Positions 1-7,970 of a DNA stretch of 64,000 nt are shown here, piece after piece. The DNA comes from G963666945 sp963666945 (GTDB taxonomy: Bacteria > Bacteroidota > Bacteroidia > Bacteroidales > Marinifilaceae), in the NCBI GenBank assembly GCA_963666945.2, contig CAXXRT010000045.1:31522-95521 (forward strand), read 5' to 3'. Below the pieces are notes generated by a model, which did no database searches, was not told the origin of the DNA, and saw only the letters and a list, made by a program, of their open reading frames with translations. How positions within the stretch are numbered: the first letter of the stretch is position 1; each line of letters starts with the position of its first letter. A program made the position numbers and the translations under genes.

Positions 1-278
1 TTATTTTAAAAAAAACTTGTCAGATTCATCAGTATAATCCTTTTCCTGTATGCAAAAATAGCAATTTGATTAATGAATAAGTAAAAATTCATGTATAAAG
101 ATATGTAACATTATAATTAATTGTGTCGTAAATTTCAAAAATCGCTTTATTATCTGATGAATTGAGCAAGGTGTTTATTATTGAATATTATGAATTTGTT
201 TATGTGATAATGGGTAAAATAGTTCCCTCTCGGTTGTTTGCTGTGTTGTAGTGTATCTTAATTATTAAAACTAGAAAA

Positions 279-878
279 ATGAACCAACTACTTATATACG
301 CACATCCTAATCCTAAGAGTTTTAATAATGCTCTCAAGGAAACATTATTGAAAATAGGAAAGGATAATGGCACCATCAATGTGGTGAGGGATTTGTATGA
401 TATGAATTTCGATCCTGTGCTTAAGCCTTCGGATATTCTTAGTTTTAAAAAGAAAGAATGTCCTGCCGATATTGGGGAAGAGCATAAGCATATTGAATGG
501 GCTGATGTGATTGTTTTTGTATTTCCTCTGTGGTGGAATGGTATGCCTGCAATATTAAAGGGCTATATCGACAGGGTTTTTTCCTGTGGTTTTGCTTATC
601 GCTACGATAAACATGGTTCTCACGGATTGCTTCAAAATAAAAAGATAATGGTTTTCACTACTCTAGGTGAGACCGATGAAATATATAATGTGTCTGGACT
701 GTATGAAGCAGTAAAGATAACTCAGGATTTGGGTGTATTTGAATTCTGTGGGATGGAAGTTCTTCTGCACCATTTTTTCCCGGCTGTTCCCCATGTTGAT
801 AAAGATACCCGATTAATGTATTTAGAAGAGTTGAAGCATGTATATACAGAAGCTTTGGCTGCATTAAAAGTGGGATAA
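279..878 (+). CDS. NAD(P)H:quinone oxidoreductase, flavodoxin-like fold
   Basis: This 199-residue protein matches the KefF/MdaB/YwrO type of FMN- or FAD-dependent NAD(P)H oxidoreductase. These soluble enzymes reduce quinones by two electrons. Visible features are the N-terminal beta strand running into the cofactor loop (LLIYAHPNPKSFNNAL, residues 4-19) and the family block FPLWWNGMPAILKGYIDRVF near residues 82-101. The length is normal for the family. The start is the first ATG after an AT-rich leader. It stands alone, followed at once by a hairpin terminator and then by tRNA genes on the other strand. The family assignment is firm; the physiological substrate cannot be told from sequence. 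Confidence 0.88.
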   Translation: MNQLLIYAHPNPKSFNNALKETLLKIGKDNGTINVVRDLYDMNFDPVLKPSDILSFKKKECPADIGEEHKHIEWADVIVFVFPLWWNGMPAILKGYIDRVFSCGFAYRYDKHGSHGLLQNKKIMVFTTLGETDEIYNVSGLYEAVKITQDLGVFEFCGMEVLLHHFFPAVPHVDKDTRLMYLEELKHVYTEALAALKVG

Positions 879-880
879 TA

Positions 881-914
881 AAAAAGCCTTGAAGAAAACT
901 TCAAGGCTTTTTTT
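881..914. terminator. Bidirectional terminator between the quinone reductase and tRNA-Gly
   Basis: A perfect stem, aaaaagccttgaag against cttcaaggcttttt, with A-runs and T-runs on both sides. It can end transcription of the upstream plus-strand gene and of the minus-strand tRNA operon. Confidence 0.85.
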
Positions 915-915
915 G

Positions 916-988
916 AGCGGGAAACGGGGCTCAAACCCGCGACCCTCAGCTTGGAAGGCTGATGCTCTATCAACTGAGCTATTCCCGC
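916..988 (-). tRNA. tRNA-Gly(TCC)
   Basis: The reverse complement folds into a complete cloverleaf of 73 nt. The acceptor stem is GCGGGAA/TTCCCGC, the anticodon stem is TCAGC/GCTGA with loop CTTCCAA (anticodon TCC), and the T-arm contains GGTTTGAGCCCC. The discriminator is T, as is usual for glycine tRNAs. CCA is not encoded. It is the second gene of a Tyr-Gly pair. Confidence 0.95.
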
Positions 989-998
989 AAACGGTCGG

Positions 999-1081
999 TG
1001 GGAAGAGCAGGATTCGAACCTACGAAGACGAAAGTCAGCGGAGTTACAGTCCGCCCCAGTTGGCCACTTTGGTATCTTCCC
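999..1081 (-). tRNA. tRNA-Tyr(GTA)
   Basis: An 83-nt class II tRNA with a long variable arm. The acceptor stem is GGGAAGA/TCTTCCC, the anticodon stem is GCGGA/TCCGC with loop CTGTAAC (anticodon GTA), and the T-loop is TTCGAAT. The discriminator is A and CCA is not encoded. It lies 10 bp upstream of tRNA-Gly on the same strand. Confidence 0.95.
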
Positions 1082-1148
1082 TTACAGCTTGAGAACATTA
1101 GGTTTTTGTTTCCTTTGAAACGCCTTATCTGTTTCTCTATTGTGGTTG

Positions 1149-1179
1149 CAAATATAGAGCGTTTTATTGAATCTGCAAA
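1149..1179 (-). promoter_or_regulatory. Promoter of the tRNA-Tyr/tRNA-Gly operon
   Basis: On the minus strand there is TTTG (1176-1179), a 19-bp spacer and TATATTTG (1149-1156). This is a full match to the Bacteroidota -33/-7 consensus. It lies about 68 bp upstream of tRNA-Tyr. Confidence 0.75.
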
Positions 1180-1181
1180 TA

Positions 1182-1218
1182 TTTCCGAGAAAAAAAACAG
1201 TGTTTTTTTTCTCGGAAA
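1182..1218 (-). terminator. Terminator downstream of clpB
   Basis: A long perfect hairpin: TTTCCGAG plus eight A pairs with eight T plus CTCGGAAA, with a tiny loop. It begins about 45 bp after the clpB stop codon and abuts the tRNA operon promoter. Confidence 0.75.
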
Positions 1219-1262
1219 TTGTTAAGTTATTTATGTACAGAAAATTGTCTGTGTATTTTTTT

Positions 1263-3854
1263 TCAGATATTTTTGAATTTTATTGAATCATCTTGTTTGT
1301 CCACCAATATTCTTTGCTCGGGGAGTATTTCTCCGGACAGAATTTTCCTGGATAATTGGTTTAATACTTCTTTTTGCAATATTCTTTTAACAGGTCTGGC
1401 TCCAAATTGTGGATCGTATCCTGCTTTACTCAGCCATTCTGCGGCATCTTCAGATAGTTCAATTCTTATATTATTTTCTGCAAGCATCTTTTTTACTTGT
1501 TCAAATTGTAATCTAACTATCTTTTTGATCTCGGCCTGATTCAATGGTGTGAACATTATTATTTCGTCAATACGGTTTAAGAACTCAGGGCGCAGAGTTT
1601 GTTTCAAAAGATTAATGACTGCTGCATTTGTTTCTTCTATTAACTGTTCCCTGTTTTGCTCGGTTATATCCTTTAGTTTTTCCATTATTATATGAGATCC
1701 CGCGTTGGAGGTCATTATAATGATGGTATTTTTGAAATCTACTGTTCTTCCTTTATTGTCGGTTAGTCTTCCGTCGTCGAGTACCTGCAAGAGTATATTA
1801 AACACATCGGGATGGGCTTTTTCTATTTCGTCAAGAAGAACAACAGAATAAGGCTTACGGCGTACGGCCTCAGTTAGTTGACCGCCTTCTTCGTATCCTA
1901 TGTATCCCGGAGGCGCTCCTATAAGTCGTGATACACTATGTCTTTCCTGGTATTCACTCATATCGATACGGGTCATCTGATTCTCATCATCGAACAGGAA
2001 GTTTGCCAGAGTTTTTGCAAGTTCTGTTTTTCCGACTCCTGTTGTTCCCAGGAATATAAACGATCCTATTGGTTTGCGTGAATCCTGAAGGCCGGCACGG
2101 CTGCGCCTGATGGCATCGGCTACTGCTTCTATGGCTTCTTCCTGACCAATTACCCTTTTATGGAGTTCCTGTTCAAGACTGAGTAGTTTTTCCTTCTCGG
2201 TCTGCATCATCTTGTTAACAGGTATTCCTGTCCATCGTGCTACAATATCGGCAATATCTTCCCTGTCGATTTCTTCTTTAATAAGGGCATGGCCTTTCTG
2301 ACTGTCCTTAAGTTCTTGATTTAGTTTTTCTATTTCCTTATCAATATTCTGAAGCGTGCCGTAACGAATTTCGGCAACACGACCAAAATCTCCTTCTCTT
2401 TCTGCCTTATCTGCCTCGAATTTAAGTTCTTCAAGATGTTGCTTATTATGTTGGATGGCATCAATAATTTCTTTTTCGGCCTGCCATTTGGCCATAAATT
2501 GATTCCTTTCATCGTTGAGTTCAGCTATTTCTTTGTCAAGAATCTCAAGTTTTGCTTTGTCTTTTTCTCTTTTTATTGCCACCCTTTCTATTTCCCTTTG
2601 TTTAATCTTTCTTTCAAGTTCATCAAGTTCCTCGGGTAAGGAATTAATTTCTATTCTTAGCTTTGAAGCGGCTTCGTCTATAAGGTCAATAGCTTTGTCG
2701 GGCAGGAATCTGTCGGTTATATATCTTTGCGATAATTCAACCGCAGCGATTATTGCATCGTCTTTAATTCTGACCTTATGGTGATTCTCATATCTTTCTT
2801 TTAGTCCCCTAAGTATGGAAATTGAGCTAAGTCTGTCGGGCTCATCAACCATGACTTTCTGGAACCTTCTTTCCAGTGCCTTATCTTTTTCGAAATACTT
2901 CTGGTACTCATTTAATGTGGTTGCACCAATTGCTCTTAAGTCGCCACGGGCAAGTGCAGGCTTAAGTATATTGGCTGCATCCATTGCTCCCTCGCTTTTT
3001 CCGGCTCCTACAAGTGTATGTATCTCGTCGATAAACAAAACTACCTCGCCGTCGGAAGCAACAACTTCTTTAACCACGCTTTTAAGTCTTTCCTCGAATT
3101 CGCCTTTGTACTTTGCTCCTGCAATAAGGGCGCCCATATCAAGTGAATATATTTGTTTACTTTTTAAATTATCAGGAATATCACCACGTATTATTCTATG
3201 AGCTAGACCTTCTGCTATTGCTGTTTTTCCTACTCCAGGTTCTCCTATTAATATAGGGTTGTTTTTTGTTCTGCGTGAAAGTATCTGAAGTATTCTTCTT
3301 ATCTCCTCGTCTCTTCCGATTACCGGATCTAGCTTGCCTTCCGATGCCCTTTTATTAAGATTTATGGCGAAGCGATTTAGGGCATTAAAACTGTCCTCTG
3401 CGCTTTGGGAATCTACTTTGCTGCCTTTTCGAAGTTCTTCTATGGCTTGTATTAAATCTTTATTGTTGATTCCTTGGTCGTTTAACATTGAAGAAACCTG
3501 ATCTTTGATTTCTAAAAGTCCAAGAAGGATATGCTCTACGGAAACATAAGTGTCCTTCATTTTTGTGGCAATATCCTGTGCCTTGGTAAGAACCTTGTTG
3601 CTGTCGTTGGAAAGATAAGGTTGTCCCCCTGATACTTTTGGGAACGATTCTATTATCTTTTCATTAATATTATTTATTTGAATAGGGTTTGCTCCAATCT
3701 TTTTAAAGAGGAATGAACAAATGTTTTCACTTGTTTGTAATACACCTTTTAATAAGTGAGCAGTTTCCACGGCCTGTTGTCCTTTTTGTTCTGCTATCTG
3801 AACAGCAGATTGTATGGATTCCTGTGCCTTAATTGTGAAATTATTAATGTTCAT
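1263..3854 (-). CDS. clpB: ATP-dependent disaggregase ClpB
   Basis: This is an 863-residue Hsp100 protein that, with DnaK, pulls polypeptides out of aggregates in the cytoplasm. Domains in order: Clp N-terminal domain (about 1-150), first AAA+ module (Walker A GEPGVGKT near 200, Walker B LFIDEIH), coiled-coil middle domain (about 400-530, rich in E/K/R/L), and second AAA+ module (Walker A GTTGVGKT near 605, then LLDEIEKAHPDV). The C-terminal D2-small domain includes GARPVKRILQ. The coiled-coil insertion separates it from ClpA and ClpC, and the length is normal for ClpB. The frame is unbroken over 2.6 kb, which contrasts with the indel-damaged genes elsewhere in the window. It is monocistronic and divergent from osmC. 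Confidence 0.97.
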   Translation of the reverse strand: MNINNFTIKAQESIQSAVQIAEQKGQQAVETAHLLKGVLQTSENICSFLFKKIGANPIQINNINEKIIESFPKVSGGQPYLSNDSNKVLTKAQDIATKMKDTYVSVEHILLGLLEIKDQVSSMLNDQGINNKDLIQAIEELRKGSKVDSQSAEDSFNALNRFAINLNKRASEGKLDPVIGRDEEIRRILQILSRRTKNNPILIGEPGVGKTAIAEGLAHRIIRGDIPDNLKSKQIYSLDMGALIAGAKYKGEFEERLKSVVKEVVASDGEVVLFIDEIHTLVGAGKSEGAMDAANILKPALARGDLRAIGATTLNEYQKYFEKDKALERRFQKVMVDEPDRLSSISILRGLKERYENHHKVRIKDDAIIAAVELSQRYITDRFLPDKAIDLIDEAASKLRIEINSLPEELDELERKIKQREIERVAIKREKDKAKLEILDKEIAELNDERNQFMAKWQAEKEIIDAIQHNKQHLEELKFEADKAEREGDFGRVAEIRYGTLQNIDKEIEKLNQELKDSQKGHALIKEEIDREDIADIVARWTGIPVNKMMQTEKEKLLSLEQELHKRVIGQEEAIEAVADAIRRSRAGLQDSRKPIGSFIFLGTTGVGKTELAKTLANFLFDDENQMTRIDMSEYQERHSVSRLIGAPPGYIGYEEGGQLTEAVRRKPYSVVLLDEIEKAHPDVFNILLQVLDDGRLTDNKGRTVDFKNTIIIMTSNAGSHIIMEKLKDITEQNREQLIEETNAAVINLLKQTLRPEFLNRIDEIIMFTPLNQAEIKKIVRLQFEQVKKMLAENNIRIELSEDAAEWLSKAGYDPQFGARPVKRILQKEVLNQLSRKILSGEILPEQRILVDKQDDSIKFKNI

Positions 3855-4031
3855 GATATGTATTTTTAGTATTTTTTTTATTTTTACGTTGTGTAGAACA
3901 TTACAATTTAGATGCCATTACATATATATACGTTATGTGTGTCAAATTGGCGTAATGTTCGTATAATAAACTGCTATTTTTTCAGTTTTGTAATCCTAAT
4001 TATTAATTGTTTAATTAAAATTATTGGAAAG

Positions 4032-4436
4032 ATGAAAGCAGTTGCAACATGGACAAAACAATTTCAGGGAGTAGTAACAGACAAATGTAATCGTAGTATT
4101 GTTATTGATGTATCGGAAGAAAAAGGTGGATGCGACACGGGTTCTTCAGCTCTAGAACTTTGTATTATGGGCTTTGCCGGTTGTATCGAGACTATTTTTG
4201 CGATGGTTGCTCCTAAAATGAGAATTTCATTCCAGGCTCTTGAAGTAGAGGCGTTAGCAAGAATTGAAGAAGGTTATCTAACATTTTCTCACGTTGACTA
4301 TGTTTTACGAATTAAGACTGATGCATCTGAAGAGAAAATTGCTAAATGTCTTGAGACTGTTGAAAAGACTTGTCCTGTAGGTGTTTTATTTTCTAAAGCT
4401 GGTATAAAAATCAGTGGGAAGATTGAAATGCTTTAA
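4032..4436 (+). CDS. OsmC/Ohr family peroxiredoxin-like protein
   Basis: A 134-residue OsmC-fold protein. These reduce organic hydroperoxides with a cysteine pair. The two family cysteines are present: C51 in GFAGCIETIF and the second in EKTCPVGVLF near residue 111. The open frame extends 120 nt further upstream, but that part is hydrophobic and unlike OsmC. The ATG at 4032 (MKAVATWTKQFQG) gives the normal family length. It belongs to the YhfA-like branch rather than the Ohr proper branch, so the exact substrate is uncertain. It is divergent from clpB and followed by its own terminator. Confidence 0.85.
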   Translation: MKAVATWTKQFQGVVTDKCNRSIVIDVSEEKGGCDTGSSALELCIMGFAGCIETIFAMVAPKMRISFQALEVEALARIEEGYLTFSHVDYVLRIKTDASEEKIAKCLETVEKTCPVGVLFSKAGIKISGKIEML

Positions 4437-4459
4437 GAAAGAGATTTTTTATAAGTGTG

Positions 4460-4490
4460 AACGGCCTTGCTTAATAGTGGGGCCGTTTTT
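4460..4490 (+). terminator. Terminator after the OsmC gene
   Basis: Stem AACGGCC/GGCCGTT with a T-run on the plus strand, 23 bp after the stop codon. Confidence 0.75.
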
Positions 4491-4607
4491 ATCTAAATTT
4501 AGGCTCTAGGAATAATATTCAAATTCCTGATTTTGACTTATAGTTTTTAATAAAATGGCGATTTTTACTTATAAGTAGTAAGGTGTTTTACCAATAATTA
4601 TTAAAAG

Positions 4608-4634
4608 TTGTTAAAATTAAGAAAAACTTAACAG
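4608..4634 (+). promoter_or_regulatory. Upstream conserved 27-bp element, copy 1
   Basis: A 27-bp stretch from 4608 to 4634 is repeated exactly at 4993-5019. It contains the inverted pair TGTTAA (4609-4614) and TTAACA (4628-4633). In both copies it ends 40 bp before the -7 box, so it looks like an operator or UP-type element of the sRNA promoters. Confidence 0.5.
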
Positions 4635-4651
4635 CTCTTAACTCTTCGTTA

Positions 4652-4682
4652 ACTTTATTCTGTGGAAATGACGGTATATTTG
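4652..4682 (+). promoter_or_regulatory. Promoter of the first tandem sRNA
   Basis: The -7 box is TATATTTG at 4675-4682. The -33 region is GTTAACTTT(A), 17-18 bp upstream. The second sRNA has the same arrangement. Confidence 0.65.
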
Positions 4683-4687
4683 CACTG

Positions 4688-4780
4688 TCACAGTTAGAGA
4701 TTTTTTTTCATAAGTTTGTAAAAGTTTAGGTTAGTAGAATAACAATAAAGGCCTCCCATTTGCGGAGGCCTTTGTTGTTA
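4688..4780 (+). ncRNA. Candidate small RNA, tandem copy 1
   Basis: A promoter and a strong terminator enclose about 90 nt with no ORF. The body (CACAGTTAGAGA, a T-run, CATAAGTTTGTAAA, TTAGTA) is nearly identical to copy 2. It ends in a 16-bp hairpin (4741-4756 with 4764-4779) with loop CATTTGC. The lower part of that stem differs from copy 2 but stays base-paired, which is compensatory change and indicates that the RNA structure matters. I do not recognise a named RNA family. The 5' end is estimated from the -7 box. Confidence 0.65.
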
Positions 4781-4992
4781 TGGGTATTTTGTTGGAAAAT
4801 AGATAATAAATTCATTTCTATTATAACGAAGATAATTATTTTACCTTGTTTAAAAATTTAATGTACCATTGCCCTGCATAATTATTTATTGGGTCATATG
4901 GAAAATTATTGTACAGATATTTAGGTTAAAAAGATCATCTCTACAATGAAATGGAATTTTTGGTAAGAAAAATATGGGTTATTTCTTAATAC

Positions 4993-5019
4993 TTGTTAAA
5001 ATTAAGAAAAACTTAACAG
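4993..5019 (+). promoter_or_regulatory. Upstream conserved 27-bp element, copy 2
   Basis: Identical to 4608-4634, with the same inverted TGTTAA/TTAACA pair and the same 40-bp distance to the following -7 box. Confidence 0.5.
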
Positions 5020-5038
5020 GTATTAACGTTGCGTTAAC

Positions 5039-5067
5039 TTTGAAGCACTAAAATAGCCGTATCTTTG
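5039..5067 (+). promoter_or_regulatory. Promoter of the second tandem sRNA
   Basis: TTTG (5039-5042), 17-bp spacer, then TATCTTTG (5060-5067), which matches the TAnnTTTG consensus. Confidence 0.7.
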
Positions 5068-5072
5068 TAGTG

Positions 5073-5170
5073 TCACAGTTAGAGATTTTTTTCATAAGTT
5101 TGTAAAGTTTAGAGTTAGTAAAATAACTACAAATAAGGCCTCCCATTTGCGGAGGCCTTATTTGTAGTTA
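5073..5170 (+). ncRNA. Candidate small RNA, tandem copy 2
   Basis: The second member of the pair, about 98 nt. It has the same body as copy 1 with only a few changes and ends in a perfect 19-bp hairpin (5125-5143 with 5151-5169) with the identical loop CATTTGC. The upper stem AAGGCCTCC/GGAGGCCTT is shared with copy 1. The lower stem is AACTACAAAT/ATTTGTAGTT here and AACAAT-type in copy 1. The hairpin may also terminate rsmE transcription arriving from the right. The function is unknown. Confidence 0.65.
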
Positions 5171-5223
5171 CAGTTTTTATTTAAATCATTTCAATTGAGA
5201 TTTTTTTGTTTTAGATTAAGTAT

Positions 5224-5928
5224 TTATGTCCTGTTAATCAAATTAATGGTATGACAGGCAACAATACCTGCAGTCTCAGTTCTTAGCCTGCTGTTACCGA
5301 GACTAATTTCTTTGAATCCTGCTTCTTTAGCCATTTCTACTTCTTCCGGACTGAAATCACCTTCAGGACCTATAAGTATTAGCACATTTGTATTTTCTTT
5401 ATAGATATCCTGTAGAGGTGTTTTTTTCCCCGGATTGCAATGGGCAATAAATTTCAGACCATCGAAGGGCTGATTTATCAGATCCTTGAATCTGGTTATC
5501 TCTTTAAGAAGTGGATGGTATGCTTTCAACGATTGCTTAACGGCGGAGGTTATTATTTTGTTTAATCTATCAGTCTTGAGAACCTTCCTTTCCGAATGCT
5601 CGCAGAGTAGGGGAGTCACACAGTCTATTCCCATCTCTGTACATTTTTCAAGAAACCATTCGATTCTGTCGTTATTCTTGGTAGGGGCGATGCCGATATG
5701 TAGCTTAAAATTTCTTTTCTCGTATTCCCTGATTATTTCTGTGCATTTTATTTTGCACGACTTTGGATTAGCATCTGTTATCTCTGCTGTATAAAATCCT
5801 CCAATGCCGTCTATAAGATGAATAATATCGCCCTCAGTCAGTCGTAAGACCTTTATGCAATGTTTCGATTCTGTAGGGTCGAGTGTATATGTATCTCCTT
5901 TTATGTCTGGTGTGTAAAATAAATGCAT
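5224..5928 (-). CDS. rsmE: 16S rRNA (uracil1498-N3)-methyltransferase RsmE
   Basis: A 234-residue SPOUT-class enzyme that methylates U1498 of 16S rRNA in the 30S subunit using SAM. An N-terminal PUA-like part (HLFYTPD..., SKHCIKVLRLTEGD) precedes the knotted C-terminal SAM-binding core. The core carries the hallmark LILIGPEGDFSPEEVEMAKEAGF and SLGNSRLRTETAGIVA. The length is typical. It starts 4 bp after the upstream thioesterase stop codon, so the two are translationally close and probably cotranscribed. Confidence 0.95.
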   Translation of the reverse strand: MHLFYTPDIKGDTYTLDPTESKHCIKVLRLTEGDIIHLIDGIGGFYTAEITDANPKSCKIKCTEIIREYEKRNFKLHIGIAPTKNNDRIEWFLEKCTEMGIDCVTPLLCEHSERKVLKTDRLNKIITSAVKQSLKAYHPLLKEITRFKDLINQPFDGLKFIAHCNPGKKTPLQDIYKENTNVLILIGPEGDFSPEEVEMAKEAGFKEISLGNSRLRTETAGIVACHTINLINRT

Positions 5929-5932
5929 GTTA

Positions 5933-6679
5933 TTAAAATTTTATTATTGCTCTGCTGTTTACAATGTCTCCTGTCACGGTTTTTGTATAGAATGTGCTAT
6001 CTTCCTGTTTACATTCAATAGTTACTTTGTCTCCTAATTTAGCCTCGTGTAAGAAATCTATCTCAAAATCGACGATGGAATGATCTAAAAGAGCGGATAC
6101 AGGTATAGCATCAATTTGCCAACGAGCATATTTTACGTTGTTCACATGATGATTAATATCCACATCGGAGTACATAACAGGAACAGTAAATATCTTTTCC
6201 TTGTCTTTCGTTTCAGGTATTTTTTTTAGTTCCTCGCAAATACAGGCTTCCTGGTACTGAGGGAAGTTATCTGTATAAGTTTTTGGTCTTATTGGTCTTC
6301 TTTTTACAATATCTATCATCAGCCATGCAGAAGTTGCCTTTCCTATTATTTCTCTCTTTTCGTTAAGAATCTCAAAATCCCTGTAGGCCATTATTCCTTT
6401 TGTTCCTCTTGCCCAGGTGCGTATTATTACCTTATCCTGCCATTCCGGGTAGTGGAGCATCTGGATCTTTAGTCTCGATAAAACCCATCCTATATTGTCT
6501 TTTAAAAGTTTAAAGGAATCCATACCATATTTGCCGGCATGTCTTCCGGCACTTTCCTGTAGGTAGTTAAGTATATTAGTCAGTTTACATAGATTCCTGA
6601 TATCTGTATCGTGGGCAGAAACTGTAAATTCGTATTCCTGCGCATAATCATCTTTTATGATTTCAGCCTCTTGTGACAT
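5933..6679 (-). CDS. Acyl-ACP thioesterase (FatA/FatB-like)
   Basis: A 248-residue double-hotdog protein that hydrolyses acyl-ACP to free fatty acid and so ends fatty-acid chain elongation. The first hotdog includes VSAHDTDIRNLCKLTNILNYLQESAGRHA. The second carries the conserved YSDVDINHHVNNVKYARW segment with the catalytic Asn/His region. Bacterial homologues of this size are common in the Bacteroidota. It sits between a DUF4105 membrane protein gene and rsmE on the same strand. Chain-length preference cannot be inferred. Confidence 0.88.
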   Translation of the reverse strand: MSQEAEIIKDDYAQEYEFTVSAHDTDIRNLCKLTNILNYLQESAGRHAGKYGMDSFKLLKDNIGWVLSRLKIQMLHYPEWQDKVIIRTWARGTKGIMAYRDFEILNEKREIIGKATSAWLMIDIVKRRPIRPKTYTDNFPQYQEACICEELKKIPETKDKEKIFTVPVMYSDVDINHHVNNVKYARWQIDAIPVSALLDHSIVDFEIDFLHEAKLGDKVTIECKQEDSTFYTKTVTGDIVNSRAIIKF

Positions 6680-6712
6680 ATAAAAATGTGTTTTAAAAAA
6701 TTATTTGTAATA

Positions 6713-7873
6713 TTATTTATCCCTGATAATCATATACGATCTAAATGCAAAAAGTATCATAAGAGGAATACTTGCAATAGGAAGATTTTGTGGTATTATT
6801 GGAATAATAAGCCACAATACCAATGCTAGTAAAGAAGCTATCATAGTTAATAAAAAATACTTTTTTACTATAAAATTATTTCTCTTTCTAAGGAAAAATA
6901 TTACAATAATATGAATAGGTATGAAGTATAAAATGTTGTAATTAAGAACCGTAGTTTTGTGTTCCGATAGAAACCATAGAAAAAAGATTATTAATCCAAC
7001 AAAACCGCTTAGTCCGAATAATATATAATCCGGCCATCTTTTAATTAAGTTTCTTTTAATGCAACGTACAGAGTATGTAATAATTAACAACGCGACCAAT
7101 GAAAAGATAAATATAGGACTCAAAAAGAACGCTGTAGGCTTAATTACATCTGGGGCCTGATAGATTACTTTTTTTTCTCCCAATAACTTTTGTTCGCCTA
7201 TCTTTGCCGATTCAAGAACATACATCAGGTAATCGGGAATAAACATATACTCCCTTGGAGTTGCATCTCTGTCACAAGGACTTCCAAGTATTGTAGAAAT
7301 ACCCCATTCAAGCCATTTAAAAGGTCCCAGATATTCGTAAAGAATATCCCTGAAACTCTTTCCTTCGTTCTTATAATTGTATGTAAGATTATCTGTATTG
7401 CTATTCTCAATAATATCCCTTACCCTTGTGGCACAGTTATCGAAAAGAAAGTCGTATTGATAAGCCCTGTTTTCTGGCCTGTTATTTTCTTCAAGAGCAT
7501 CCCAGAGTTTTTGTCTGTTTAGTGAATCAATAATAAGTTTATGCTCATAAATACTTCTTTTATGATTTTCATATGCTCTTTTAAAATCACTGAAATAGGA
7601 TACAGAAAGAAGATATGGAAGTTTACCTTTTGCAAACTTTGTATAAAAATTAGGTGTATCGAAATCGAAAGTACCGTAATTAAAAATATAATCAATTCTG
7701 TTTAAGGGGTCTTTTACCCTAATGGCAGAATGACCGAAGAGAGAATAAAGCTCATTTCCAGGAGAACAGGTAATAAGACTTATTTCTGCTTTGGGTGATA
7801 ACTTAGTCGCATTTGAAACGCTTGATATTAATAAAAATAAAAGACCTAAAATTATATTGGTTTTAATTCTCAT
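6713..7873 (-). CDS. DUF4105 membrane protein
   Basis: About 386 residues from the chosen ATG at 7873. That start gives a clean signal peptide (MRIKTNIILGLLFLLISSVSNA), whereas the upstream ATG adds 20 unlikely residues. The N-terminal half is the DUF4105 domain (SLITCSPGNELYSLFGHSAIRV and later FLFDNCATRVRDI), which has a papain-like pattern of conserved Cys/His in this family. The C-terminal third has five or so hydrophobic segments, so the protein is anchored in the inner membrane with the soluble domain in the periplasm. The biochemical role is unknown. It is the last unlinked minus-strand gene before truA. Confidence 0.8.
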   Translation of the reverse strand: MRIKTNIILGLLFLLISSVSNATKLSPKAEISLITCSPGNELYSLFGHSAIRVKDPLNRIDYIFNYGTFDFDTPNFYTKFAKGKLPYLLSVSYFSDFKRAYENHKRSIYEHKLIIDSLNRQKLWDALEENNRPENRAYQYDFLFDNCATRVRDIIENSNTDNLTYNYKNEGKSFRDILYEYLGPFKWLEWGISTILGSPCDRDATPREYMFIPDYLMYVLESAKIGEQKLLGEKKVIYQAPDVIKPTAFFLSPIFIFSLVALLIITYSVRCIKRNLIKRWPDYILFGLSGFVGLIIFFLWFLSEHKTTVLNYNILYFIPIHIIVIFFLRKRNNFIVKKYFLLTMIASLLALVLWLIIPIIPQNLPIASIPLMILFAFRSYMIIRDK

Positions 7874-7970
7874 TTGTTTAATATTTTTTAAGGCCATGAA
7901 TTTAAAAAAAATAATGCCAAAATTAATATTCACTGACCTTAAATAAATAATAATGTTCTAATCAATTCTT

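Noticed and set aside
1..278. Possible gene or RNA at the left edge
   Set aside because: AT-rich with no ORF, hairpin or repeat that I can support.
4688..5170. Candidate 6S RNA
   Set aside because: Each unit has only a terminal hairpin and an A/T-rich single-stranded body; there is no long rod with a central bubble, and the unit is too short.
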